Below, in pieces: positions 25,040-35,100 of a stretch of DNA of 64,000 bases (position 1 is the first letter of the stretch; the number at the start of each line of letters is the position of its first letter). Position numbers and translations under genes: made by a program. The stretch covers positions 4,464 through 68,463 of the forward strand of contig JBGSKY010000177.1 in the NCBI GenBank assembly GCA_041740995.1, written 5' to 3'. The notes beneath the pieces are model-generated. The model worked only from the letters and a program-made list of their open reading frames with translations, ran no database searches and was not told the DNA's origin. The DNA comes from JBGSKY01 sp041740995. GTDB lineage: Bacteria; Planctomycetota; Planctomycetia; Pirellulales; Pirellulaceae.

Positions 25040-27127
25040 ATGTCTAAGAACTTCTGCGAAAACCCGTTCACAAAAATCGACCGCTCGGCGTTGGCCTCGG
25101 TTTGGAAATGTGGAGCCGCGGCAAACCGCGTGCGACGGATCCGTTTTCTGAGTGCAATGATTCCGATCACGCTGTTGATGACATCCGTTCCAGTGCAATC
25201 TGTTCGCAGCGAAGAGTTCACGCAAACGCTGGTCATCACACCTGGCCCAAACAACCCGTTACGAGGCGCTTCAACGCAACCGGCTGCGCTCGCTCCGAAG
25301 GTCGAGCCGCTATCGACCGGTGCGCCGCTATCGATTCCAAAGGCGATCGACGAGCCGGCAACCAAGTCTGCACCGAAATCACCGGAGACAAGGTTTCAAA
25401 TAACGCCTCCAATCATCGGCCCACTGGTCAAGCCCCCAAACATTGGCGAGATCACGCAACAGTTCAATCAATTTGACTTGCTTGGCGGTCAAGCTAGCGA
25501 GATTGCCGTCGCCAAAGAGCCTCAATTAAATCTAAAAAGCATCGACGAAGAAGCGATGCAACAATTTGAAGCGATGGTCGACGCGCCAGCAGAACCGAGA
25601 TTTTTAAAGCGGACCGACGAATCCAATGAGCTGACCAGCGATCAATTGGCCGATCTTGACTTGCAAGAAGAATCGGACCTCGTCGATCCGATCAGCGAGC
25701 TCGTCACAGCCGCTCCGTTGCTGATGAGCGACGCGTTTGTGGATAGCGAATCGATGGCCTCGCTCGACTCCGAACCAGTCGATACACCCAAGAGCGATGC
25801 CGCCGTTTTAGATCTGACCAACCTCGATCGCAGTGAAAAGAAGTCCGAGCCAGAGGATTTATCGCTGCCCGAGAGCTTGTCGTCAAACCGACCGGTAATG
25901 CGAACGCCAAAACCGATCGTCATCGAGCCAGAATTGCTAAACGGCTTGAGCAGCAAAACCGAGACAGCGCCGGAACAATCGCCGTCTCGCAAGACCGTTC
26001 GAATCGAAACCCCATCCTCTAGCGCCGAACGCGAGCTTCAAAAATTGGCCAGCGTTCCGTCATTGCCGGTCGCTCGTTCGATGCCTGCTCCGCCACCGAT
26101 CCCCGCCCAAACGCCGCTTGATCCTTCACAAGTCTATCGAGCTCAAAGAGTCGATTTGGCGCTGCAATACTATCTCGACAATCCAGAATCGGTCAGCGTC
26201 CGTGGACCTTGGGCTGTGATGCATGCCCTGTTGCCCTTTGGTGTCGAAGCGGATTTGATGGCCGGTACACAGCGCGTCAACGCGATCGCTTGGTTGTGTT
26301 CCAATCGCGTTTGCAGTCGCCAGCAAATGTTTTCGCCGGTTGGTCAAGCCTCGTTTCGCCCCAACGTCGGCGACGGTGTCCAAGGGCACGAGGGGCAATT
26401 CCTAGCCATGCTCGCCCAATCCAAAGTCCCATCGCGATATCCGATCGTTGTCAGCAACCGACAGTTCTCGATCGAGAATCTGGTCCAGTACGAGATGGCG
26501 ACATGCCGCCCCCGAACTGAGCTAACATTCAAACTTATAGGTCTGAGCTACTATCTTGGAACTCAGCAATCGTGGCGATCCAGTGATCGTCAATCTTGGA
26601 ACATCGAGCGATTGGTTGCTGAGGAAATGGCCCAGCCGATCAACGGCGCCGCGTGCGGTGGGACGCATCGGCTAATGGGAATCTCGTTCGCTCTAAAACA
26701 GCGTCGCGAAGAGAACCAGCCGCTCAGCGGACGCTATGCCGCAGCGGAACGCTACATTCAAGACTACATTCAATACGCGTGGAGTTTACAAAATCCAGAT
26801 GGCTCCTTCAGTACCGAATGGTTAGAAGCTCGCGCGGCCGCTCCGAAGGATGATCGCAAAGTTCAAACGACTGGGCACATCCTCGAATGGCTGCTGTTCG
26901 CGACGCCGGCCGAGGGGCTAAAGAATCGACGCGTTGATGCTTCAATTGATTATTTGATCAGTCAAGTCTATGACAAGCGAAATGAAAAGTGGGCCATCGG
27001 ACCACGCGGTCACGCACTGCGAGCTTTGGCGCTCTATCGCCAAAAGTGCATCGGGCAAACGGAACCGCTGACGTCGCAGTACTCGATGGCCAAAGCGGCC
27101 TACGCAAGACCAACAACTAACCGCTGA
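25040..27127 (+). CDS. Large secreted or anchored protein with a C-terminal helical-repeat domain
   Basis: About 695 residues. A hydrophobic segment near residues 38-50 (AMIPITLLMTSVPV) acts as signal peptide or anchor. A low-complexity region rich in Pro, Ser, Glu and Asp runs to about residue 360. The rest is a compact helical domain with motifs such as RVDLALQYYLDNPE, NPDGSFSTEW and HALRALALYRQK. That pattern recalls alpha/alpha-toroid proteins (the squalene-cyclase/prenyltransferase-like fold), but I see no catalytic signature and do not assign an enzyme activity. The frame also contains a start at 24983; the ATG at 25040 places the signal better. A 934-residue gene follows after 111 bases on the same strand. 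Confidence 0.72.
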   Translation: MSKNFCENPFTKIDRSALASVWKCGAAANRVRRIRFLSAMIPITLLMTSVPVQSVRSEEFTQTLVITPGPNNPLRGASTQPAALAPKVEPLSTGAPLSIPKAIDEPATKSAPKSPETRFQITPPIIGPLVKPPNIGEITQQFNQFDLLGGQASEIAVAKEPQLNLKSIDEEAMQQFEAMVDAPAEPRFLKRTDESNELTSDQLADLDLQEESDLVDPISELVTAAPLLMSDAFVDSESMASLDSEPVDTPKSDAAVLDLTNLDRSEKKSEPEDLSLPESLSSNRPVMRTPKPIVIEPELLNGLSSKTETAPEQSPSRKTVRIETPSSSAERELQKLASVPSLPVARSMPAPPPIPAQTPLDPSQVYRAQRVDLALQYYLDNPESVSVRGPWAVMHALLPFGVEADLMAGTQRVNAIAWLCSNRVCSRQQMFSPVGQASFRPNVGDGVQGHEGQFLAMLAQSKVPSRYPIVVSNRQFSIENLVQYEMATCRPRTELTFKLIGLSYYLGTQQSWRSSDRQSWNIERLVAEEMAQPINGAACGGTHRLMGISFALKQRREENQPLSGRYAAAERYIQDYIQYAWSLQNPDGSFSTEWLEARAAAPKDDRKVQTTGHILEWLLFATPAEGLKNRRVDASIDYLISQVYDKRNEKWAIGPRGHALRALALYRQKCIGQTEPLTSQYSMAKAAYARPTTNR

Positions 27128-27238
27128 GTCGCATTGCTCCATAGCACAGGCGTCTAGTCTGAGCGTAGAATGTAGCTTTGGCTTCTCGCCTACGCTGCAG
27201 TCTTTCGCGGCGGCGAGCTAACGGGTGGGGTTTTCCAG

Positions 27239-30043
27239 ATGTTGACTGCTGAAGCTCGTAAGCTGATCTTTCTGGTTTCGTGCACTTGCACTTTGTTACT
27301 GACCACGTCAGTAGTCCCATCGCATGGTCAGTTGCTTGACGACCAAGATGTTCGCGTTTCAAAGTTCGGATTTGCATTCGATGCTTCACGGCATCAAATC
27401 GTCATCGATACGCTCGTTCGCCATCAGGCTTTTGATTTAGCGGTCTCACAATACAAACTTTGGCTCACCGATCGAAGTGCCGACGATCGCCGCTTGCTAG
27501 CCGATGCAATGGGGTTGTTGCGGGTCAGCACTTTGCGAAGCCTCAATTCCGGCATTGATCTTACGCTTCGATATGACGTTTTGGAAAGCCAAGCTCTGCG
27601 GGCCGCATTGCTCGAACGACAATTGTTTGAACAACGTCAACTGTCAAGCGCCGATGGTTCGGCGGTTGGCGAGTCGGCTGATCGCGGAAGTGCTGAGTTG
27701 TTCCTCGATTTTGCAATTGAGTCAAGCCGCCTAGAGCTGGCCAGGTACGTAATCGCGAACAAGTTGGCAACTATCGGCAATGATCGGCTGAATCAAAATA
27801 GTTTGGAAGCCATTCGCAGTTCGCTCGACTCGCTAGAGTCGCTCAATCGACGCGCGACTGATCACGCCGTGCGGATTGCCCAGCGGACCGAATCGCGCGA
27901 GGCCAACGTCTGGGCTTATGAGCATCAACGACTGACGAACGAAATCCAGTTGCTGATTGTCGACGCGCTGGCTTTGCGTTTTGAAAACGCCACTGGCTTG
28001 GACGAACCCGAACAAGTCGCTGCCGCTTCGGCCTTGCTGACGGCGATCGATCAAGCGGAATTGAAGGTCGCTGACGTTCCAAAGCTGGCTTGGACGTTAC
28101 AAATTTTGCGATCCAAAGCCGACGCGAAACTCGGTCGATCGGTTGCGGCAATCGGTGTTCTGAATGAACAGGCGAAAGAGATTACCGAGCCAACAATCTT
28201 GCTCGCCAATCGATTGGTCGTTATCGAATTGTTGACTGAGGATGCGAACAACGCGGAAAAACTAGAGCAAGCACGACGTATCCTATCGGAGTTGCTTTTT
28301 GCATCCGATTCCGTGTCGCCTTCGCTGGCTCTGGCTGTTTATCGATACAATCTTGCTCGGGTCAGCCAACTCCCAGAGACGACCGTCGAAGCTCCTAACC
28401 AGATGATGGATGCAAACGATTTAATTTCAGCGGAATCGTTAGGCCGATCGCTGAGCCGTCCGATCGACCGAACCTATTTGACGGGGTTGAAAGACGCGTT
28501 GGCCACGAGTTTTGGAAACTACTGGCGTTTCCGCGCTGAGGCGATCTTCCTGAGAGAAATGCAGCGGATGTCCAGACACGGCATTGAGGCGTCAACTGCG
28601 AATTCGACCGCTGGACTGACAACCAACAGCTCGCTTGAGATGCTTGATGCCGAGGTTTCTCAAGACTTGTTAGCGAATCGTCCGCTTGAGGCGATCAAGA
28701 GGCTGGAATTCGCCGAGGAGCAACAAATCAAAGCTGGCCATCGAGCCGAAGCATTTTCGTATTCGACGAAACGCATTGCAGTATTGCACAAGCTGTTCGT
28801 CTCGTATCAACCTGCCGAGCCAACGCGTCAAAGCATCGAAGCACGCTTGGAACTTGCGCGGCGTTGCAATGAAACGGCGACGAAATATGCCGATCAACCG
28901 TCGGCGGTTGGTGTCAGTCAATTGGCGATTGCTTTGGCTACCGAAGCACTGCCCCATTCGGATTTGGTCACGGGCAAAGCCGAGGAAGCATTAACGTCGA
29001 TCTGCCAGCAACATGTCAACAGTTTTCCTAACGCTGATGGTACTTTTGCCATCGTGCAATTGTTGGAGACGCTGGCATGTACCCGCAACGACTTGCGGCA
29101 AGCCATTCTTCACTGGCAAAATTTTCTGACTGCGATTGAGGATTCAAATTCAACTTCGATGGCGCTAAAGCAAAAAGCAATCGATCGGCAGCTAAGCTTG
29201 CTGGTCTTGGATCGTCTGCTTAATGTACCGAACGGGAAGATCGGCGACGCGGAGTTGTTAGCCAGCAACGATGTCAGTACCAATGCCTATCGGGCTTCGT
29301 TAGCTGACGCGACGCAGCCTACGTATTGGTCCGAGAAGTTCTGGCATAGAAGCGTTTCAATGCAGCAGCCAACATCGAAGTCGATAGAAGCGACTGATCC
29401 GCATCGCTGGATTGCTGAGCTAGCCGAAGAGATCAATTCGATCGCGATTTCGGGGACAACAATAAAGCCAATAAACTTAACCGATGTTCAAGCTTCGCAT
29501 GATCCGCTGATTGACTTTGCCCGCGATGCCTCGCGGCTCCACGCATTAGCGGGTCGAATCTGTTCGTCGGTCAATGACGTTGGTCCCAGTGAACGTCAAA
29601 GCTTTAGCGAATTGTTGCAGCGATTCAAATCACATCTTGACAACGCGGGGCTGCAAAGATTCAACGGTTTGATGCGAAACTGTATGAATCGTTTTGAGGC
29701 GATCGATAGCATCTTAAACGGCCATGTCGAGCAAGCCATCGGCCAGTGGAAAGTGTATGTCAATGAAAATCAACAGCCGACAAATCTCGATTGGCTGCCC
29801 CGGTTGTTAGCGATGGGCGATGAAACGCGGCAGCGCGAAGCGGCGAACTTTCTGAAGAGCTTTTTAATGCGGCGTTATCAGGATGATCCGCAACGGTTGC
29901 TAACGGCGACTGCCGAATGGATTGATGTCGTCGCGCGACGTGATGGCCAGCAAGCTGGGTTGGAAAGGCTAGAATTGATTAAGGCAACCCGGCAAAATTT
30001 ACCGGATGGGTGGGTCGAATTGGTCAGCAAGCGAATAAAGTAG
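27239..30043 (+). CDS. Large secreted helical protein of unknown function
   Basis: 934 residues. A signal peptide is clear (LIFLVSCTCTLLLTTSVVPSHG, a stretch ending near residue 30). The remainder is almost entirely helical, rich in Leu, Ala, Glu and Arg. Repeated patterns such as A-L-x-x-R-x-A-x-A/D suggest TPR- or Sel1-like superhelical repeats, but no repeat matches a family consensus clearly. No Cys-rich, metal or catalytic motif was seen. It sits between the toroid-like protein and the FHA protein on the same strand; the spacing (111 and 145 bases) allows but does not prove an operon. Confidence 0.75.
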   Translation: MLTAEARKLIFLVSCTCTLLLTTSVVPSHGQLLDDQDVRVSKFGFAFDASRHQIVIDTLVRHQAFDLAVSQYKLWLTDRSADDRRLLADAMGLLRVSTLRSLNSGIDLTLRYDVLESQALRAALLERQLFEQRQLSSADGSAVGESADRGSAELFLDFAIESSRLELARYVIANKLATIGNDRLNQNSLEAIRSSLDSLESLNRRATDHAVRIAQRTESREANVWAYEHQRLTNEIQLLIVDALALRFENATGLDEPEQVAAASALLTAIDQAELKVADVPKLAWTLQILRSKADAKLGRSVAAIGVLNEQAKEITEPTILLANRLVVIELLTEDANNAEKLEQARRILSELLFASDSVSPSLALAVYRYNLARVSQLPETTVEAPNQMMDANDLISAESLGRSLSRPIDRTYLTGLKDALATSFGNYWRFRAEAIFLREMQRMSRHGIEASTANSTAGLTTNSSLEMLDAEVSQDLLANRPLEAIKRLEFAEEQQIKAGHRAEAFSYSTKRIAVLHKLFVSYQPAEPTRQSIEARLELARRCNETATKYADQPSAVGVSQLAIALATEALPHSDLVTGKAEEALTSICQQHVNSFPNADGTFAIVQLLETLACTRNDLRQAILHWQNFLTAIEDSNSTSMALKQKAIDRQLSLLVLDRLLNVPNGKIGDAELLASNDVSTNAYRASLADATQPTYWSEKFWHRSVSMQQPTSKSIEATDPHRWIAELAEEINSIAISGTTIKPINLTDVQASHDPLIDFARDASRLHALAGRICSSVNDVGPSERQSFSELLQRFKSHLDNAGLQRFNGLMRNCMNRFEAIDSILNGHVEQAIGQWKVYVNENQQPTNLDWLPRLLAMGDETRQREAANFLKSFLMRRYQDDPQRLLTATAEWIDVVARRDGQQAGLERLELIKATRQNLPDGWVELVSKRIK

Positions 30044-30188
30044 TCCCGTAGCTGGCCGAAAAACGGCAATTTTATTGACGGCCGAGAGACTCAATTTTAC
30101 AATGAACCGGTGCGGTCGGCCGCATTTCAAAAATCAAGCGCGTCGATCGATCCGTCGCTGACCATAACTTATTTGAGTTTGAGACATC

Positions 30189-30620
30189 ATGGCGAACTTC
30201 GGGCGTTTAATTCCAACGGGTGGCGGTGAAGAAGTCCCCTTGAAAAAAGATCGCATTTTGATTGGGCGTCGCGACAGCTGCGACATCATCTTGAGATTTT
30301 CGAACGTGTCGGGCCAGCACTGCCGCCTGACTCTAGAGGCTGGATATTGGTTTGTAACCGATTTAGACTCGCGAAATGGAACGAAAGTCAACGGTTATCG
30401 CGTTTCTCATCGCAAAAGGCTCGATCCTGGTACACTCATTGCAATTGCAAAGCATCAATACGAGATTCGTTACGACCCAGAGGAGCTAGGAGCAGTTGGG
30501 CCGCCACCAGCAGATGACGATCATATCGAGTCCGTATTCCGATCGTCGCTGCTCGAACGTTCCGGTTTAGCTCGCCGAGATCCCGAAGCCGGTGGCAACA
30601 AGCCTAAAGATCTTGACTAA
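30189..30620 (+). CDS. FHA-domain protein
   Basis: A 143-residue cytoplasmic protein that is essentially one forkhead-associated domain, at about residues 20-90. The phosphothreonine-binding residues are all present: LIGRRDSCDI (Gly-Arg), SGQHCRL (Ser and His) and LDSRNGTKVNG (Asn-Gly). FHA domains read phosphothreonine made by Hanks-type kinases, which are abundant in planctomycetes, but no kinase is encoded nearby. The 45-residue tail is acidic and probably disordered. A 10-base-stem hairpin follows the stop. Confidence 0.92.
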   Translation: MANFGRLIPTGGGEEVPLKKDRILIGRRDSCDIILRFSNVSGQHCRLTLEAGYWFVTDLDSRNGTKVNGYRVSHRKRLDPGTLIAIAKHQYEIRYDPEELGAVGPPPADDDHIESVFRSSLLERSGLARRDPEAGGNKPKDLD

Positions 30621-30629
30621 TGATATGTC

Positions 30630-30659
30630 GCGGCTTGTCACGCAAGTAGGACAAGCCGC
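30630..30659. repeat. Perfect 10-bp-stem hairpin after the FHA gene
   Basis: GCGGCTTGTC (30630-30639) pairs exactly with GACAAGCCGC (30650-30659) across a 10-base loop, starting nine bases after the FHA stop codon. No T-run follows, so it is terminator-like rather than a clear intrinsic terminator. Confidence 0.6.
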
Positions 30660-30746
30660 ACCAATTGGCTTACGATAGACCGATATTTCGACAGCACGCT
30701 TTACCTTGCGGCATTGAACATAATGACGCGGGCAGATTGATGATTC

Positions 30747-32015
30747 ATGACCAAGACCGTTGAAATTTTCGTTCCGAGCAAATCGTTTGTCGTGCAAGTT
30801 CCCGCGCAAGCACGAATTGTCGCGATCACGACCGAACCGATTGATGAGTCGGATTGGTCAATTGCGTCAGTACTGGACAATCCGATTCGTTTTCCACCCT
30901 TGCGAGAAGCGGTTATTGTTGACGACCATATCGCAATCGCCTGCAGCGCCGCGGTTGACGACTTGGAAGAACTGCTGGCCGAGGTCGCTCTCTATTTTTT
31001 ACAAGCTGGTATCGCGACCGACTGCCTGACCATCGCTCTGGCCGAGCGTTGCCGATTCGATCGCGGTCTTTTTCTGACCAAACTGCAAGCTGCAATTGGT
31101 GACCGCGTCGACGATGATGAGCTCGCGTTGGAACAGTTAATCGTTGTCCAGGGGGAATTCGGCGAGCAAGATTTTGCCTATCTGGCGGCCGACAAAAAAG
31201 CTGACCCAATCTATATCCTGCGTAGTCTAGTCGAAGCAGACTTTACACTTCCCATCGTTCCACAGGACGACAGCGATGACATGGGATCAGCAGCTCTTGG
31301 TGGGATGATCCCGTGGTTCGTTGATCGAAAGACGCGTTTGCGATGGAATGCGAATCGGCTCGGTCATCTTAAAGATGAATCTACGATGGAAAAATCGATC
31401 GCCGAGCTACGATGGCTTCTCGGCCTTCAAGTCGCATTGGCGGTGCCGCGAAACTGGAAGGCCCAGCATGAATCGATGGCCGTCCTGGCTTGTGAAAAAA
31501 TGGATTTGAACTTGCGGAATCGCGCGGTTGGTTCGAGTTCGACAAACGCTGACGAAGTAAATGTCACGCTAGGAGATGAAGCGTCTATCGAACCCGATCT
31601 GGTGCTTTGTTGTGCAGACCGCCCAGGTTTGGTTTTGGACTGGGAAAGCTTCGCGGCGACGGTATCCAACGCAGCCAAATGGATGCCCGAGCGGCGCGGC
31701 CGAATTGCCGTTTGCTGCGATCGGTTGCCAGCCTACAGCAAGGATTTCGCGGAGTTAAGCGGCCTTGATGACTTGGCAACCATTTCAAATATTTTGAAAT
31801 CATCAGAAGACGTGAACAGTTTCGCAATCGGACTGCTCGCCACCATAATGGCTCATCACTCGGTTTTCGTTTACCAGCGAAACCCAGTCAATCGCCGAGC
31901 CGGACCGTGGGAAGAATTTGATGAACTCTTGCAGCTTGAAGCGCTGATTGCTGGTGCAGCCAACCCGCTTGTCGTTCAAAACGTCCCGACGCTCGAACGA
32001 AACTTGCTGACATAA
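30747..32015 (+). CDS. LarA-like (lactate racemase fold, DUF2088) protein, catalytically degenerate
   Basis: 422 residues. The N-terminal part follows the LarA/DUF2088 layout. LDNPIRFPPLREAVIVDDHIAIACSAAVDDLEELLAEVALYFLQAGI matches a strand-helix pattern in which real LarA has a D-x-T-R-P motif; that motif is not conserved here. The His and Lys residues that hold the nickel-pincer cofactor in LarA could not be found either. I infer a family relative without racemase activity, perhaps a planctomycete-specific group. It follows the FHA gene by 126 bases on the same strand. Other Rossmann-like families are possible. Confidence 0.6.
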   Translation: MTKTVEIFVPSKSFVVQVPAQARIVAITTEPIDESDWSIASVLDNPIRFPPLREAVIVDDHIAIACSAAVDDLEELLAEVALYFLQAGIATDCLTIALAERCRFDRGLFLTKLQAAIGDRVDDDELALEQLIVVQGEFGEQDFAYLAADKKADPIYILRSLVEADFTLPIVPQDDSDDMGSAALGGMIPWFVDRKTRLRWNANRLGHLKDESTMEKSIAELRWLLGLQVALAVPRNWKAQHESMAVLACEKMDLNLRNRAVGSSSTNADEVNVTLGDEASIEPDLVLCCADRPGLVLDWESFAATVSNAAKWMPERRGRIAVCCDRLPAYSKDFAELSGLDDLATISNILKSSEDVNSFAIGLLATIMAHHSVFVYQRNPVNRRAGPWEEFDELLQLEALIAGAANPLVVQNVPTLERNLLT

Positions 32016-32136
32016 AACTTGAGCGTAGGTCATGGCCGGTCCTAGCAAGTTTTTTTAAGCCAGGACAAATCCTAGTCAACGCGAAGACCTAGCTGCAGCA
32101 AGCATCTTCGCTCTGCAATTAAACCAGCGGGCGTCG

Positions 32137-35100
32137 CTAGCTTCGGGCCATTCGCTTCTTGCGACGATACCAGCCAGCGGCAAGACCGGCGAAGCCGAGC
32201 ATGGCAATCGTGCTTGGCTCTGGAACCGCCTGGACCAAAGCGATGTTGTTACCGCCAAATGCGTAATCGACGGTGTAGCCAGCCGGACTGCTTAAGACTG
32301 ACGCAAAAACGCCGCCCGTTAATGAGCCATAGGTTGCGAAGACATAAGATGGACCAGCCAAAGGACCGCCGAGTGATTGGAAGTTGACCGAAATTCCACT
32401 GACGTCAAAGTTTCCAGATACGTTTAAAATATCGATCGCCGTCGAAGCCAATCCATCGTATTCAATTAGCAGCGAACCAGTTCCGGAAACCGAACCGACA
32501 GTTAGGTCTTCGATCGACGCTCCAGGCGATAGTGTTCCACCAACCAGAACGACATCTCCAGTAATTGCACCTGTTCCGCCGAAAGTCCCGTTGGTGTTGA
32601 CCGTCAGATTGCTCGTCCCAGTCGCACTACCGGAGGTGTTATTGGCGAGTAAGCGTCCACCGCTGATAATTGTGTCGCCGGAATAGGTGCTCGCTCCCTG
32701 GAACGTTTGCGTTCCCGTTCCGACTTTGGTGATTGCTGTCGTACCTGAACCGTTTTCAATCACGCCATCAAATGATCCAGAAGCGTTATTGAATCCGATC
32801 GTTAGCGTTTTGGCATCGACGGTTGTGCTAGTAATCAAACGGCTGCCGCTACCGGAAGCATTGCTGCCGCCATTAGCCGCACCATTAAGTGCATTTATCG
32901 TTTCGGTCAGGCCGTTGAAAATGAATGTTCCAACGTCGTTACCTACCCCTGTGCTGGTATTGACAACGGCGTTACCAATTTGCAAATTGCCCAACGCTGA
33001 GGAGAGTGTATTGCTGACGTCGGATCGCAAAGTAGTGCTGTTCTGCACAGTCACTTGTCCGACGTCATTGTTAGCAGCGCTCAGCACCACTAGTCCGCCC
33101 CCGTGAGCAGTCAAGCTTCCGCCGTTATTGTCTATCGCTGTTGCCACATTGACTGTCGCACCGGCACCCGGGTCAAGCGTCAACGTTCCACCACTTGCGG
33201 TGCTGCGTTGGATCAATCCAAGGTTCAGGACGTTGCTAGTGCCACTCGCACCGATCCGATATCCCACAGTTCCGGTTAACGTGATATTGCCATTGATCGT
33301 ATTGGTGCCCGTACCACCACTAATTGCTCGTCCGAATGGAGTTCCATCGCCAGTTCCTTGAATGACGATGTTTTCGGCCAAAGTGATGTTGTTGCTGACG
33401 TCTAAACGACCACCAGTCGTGGATGAAGCGGTGTAGTTGATGACCGTATTACCGACCGTACTCCCCAAAGCGTTGTTGTTCGTAGCCGCGAGAATTCCGA
33501 CGTTGATATTCGTCACACCATCATACGTATTGGGGCCTGCAAACGTTTGCGTCGCGTTGACCTTATTGATATCAATCCCGCCTAGACCCCTGATCACGCC
33601 AGAGTAGGTCGTGCTGTTGGTTCCAACGATATTTAGATTTTTGGAACCTAGAACCACTGACGAATCAGCGACACCAGCCAAAGAGCGAATGGCGGTCGTC
33701 GATCCACTGATCCCTGAGATGTCAAACGTTCCGACCGCACTTGCGATACTCAAGGCTGAATCAACCGATAGCGCACCACTGCCAGTTAACGCTAATGTGC
33801 CACCGGTAATTGTAGTGTTTCCAGTGTTATTATTCGTTGCACCGGTTAGCGTCAACGTACCGGCCCCGAACTTATCAAGTGCCAACGCTCCGCCTCCAGC
33901 ATTTGATAGCTGACCAGCGAAAACTGTACTCGAATGGTTTGATCCGACAGTCAAAGTCATCCCAGCCACACCTGTATTGGTGACGATCGAGCCCGCTGCT
34001 CCGGCTAATGAACCGATTGTATTGCTGAATCCATTGGAATCGTAAGTCGCATTGGTAGCGATATCGTATGCCGAATAGGGATTGAATTGACCACCAGCCA
34101 GGCTGAGCGTTCCGGCGAGAATCGATGTGTTGCCCGAGTAGTTGGACGCGGTAATACGCAAGTTTCCATCGCCGGTCTTCGTTAGCCCGCCTGCGCCTGT
34201 AACGTTAGCGACGATTCCTAGCGTTGCTCCAGGAGCGACGTCGAACGTCCCACCAGTACCGTTAAGCGTAACACCACGGTCACGCGTTCCACCAATCGTG
34301 TCGCTCAGTCCAAAGCTGGCGGTAGCGCGAAGTGTTCCGCCATTGAACACTAGGCCTTGGCCTGTTCCAAACGCTGAGCTTGTTGATGCAGCGATTGTTG
34401 TGTTTGCGTTGCCGCTCAGCGTTACCGTCGCGCCAGAAATCGAGTTAACTGTTTGTCCCAGCAACGTTGAACCGACACCAAAATTCGCTGGCAAGGTCGC
34501 ACTATCGAGAGTTACCGAAGTGCTGCCGGTGTTCGATGTAATCACGTTGACAGTTCCAGACGCAAGCGTTCCAAGATTTGCGTTGGAACCAACAACTATC
34601 GCACCACCGTTAATATACGTCACGCCAGTGTACGTGTTTGCCGCAGTGAGATTCAGGTCGCCGCTGCCGGTTTTCGTGATCGTGCTCGCTCCCCCAACCC
34701 CGTTGCCGACAACGGAGTTCACCACTAGTCCGCCGCTGTTGTACTGGTGAAACACAAAGTCAGAGTTGTTGGTCGCCGAAGTGCTTCGGATGATTCCGCC
34801 ATTGATCTCTTGAGCATCCGTGCCAGTAGTCAAAAGACCACCGGATGAAAGCGAAAGTGTCAGCCCAGAACCAATGGTCAACGCTTGGACCGATCCGCTT
34901 GTGTTATCGAGCTTTAATGACTGAGTTTGTCGCGAAGCAGTGATCGCCGCAGGCGCGTTGGTGACTAATGAATTGAGCGTATCGTTGGCACCGGCAGCGC
35001 TCAACGCTCCATAACTTACCAGACCATTGACGATTCCATCACCGCCATTGGTTGAATTGAACGCCCAATTTGCGCCGGCAACCGTGTGTCGTGCGACTCC

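Noticed and set aside
32384..34750. Long plus-strand open frames opposite the PEP-CTERM gene (for example 34142-34750, 202 codons)
   Set aside because: They are Pro/Val/Ala-rich mirror translations of the Gly/Thr/Asn-rich repeats; no ribosome sites, no motifs, and the minus-strand gene has signal peptide, repeats and sorting signal.
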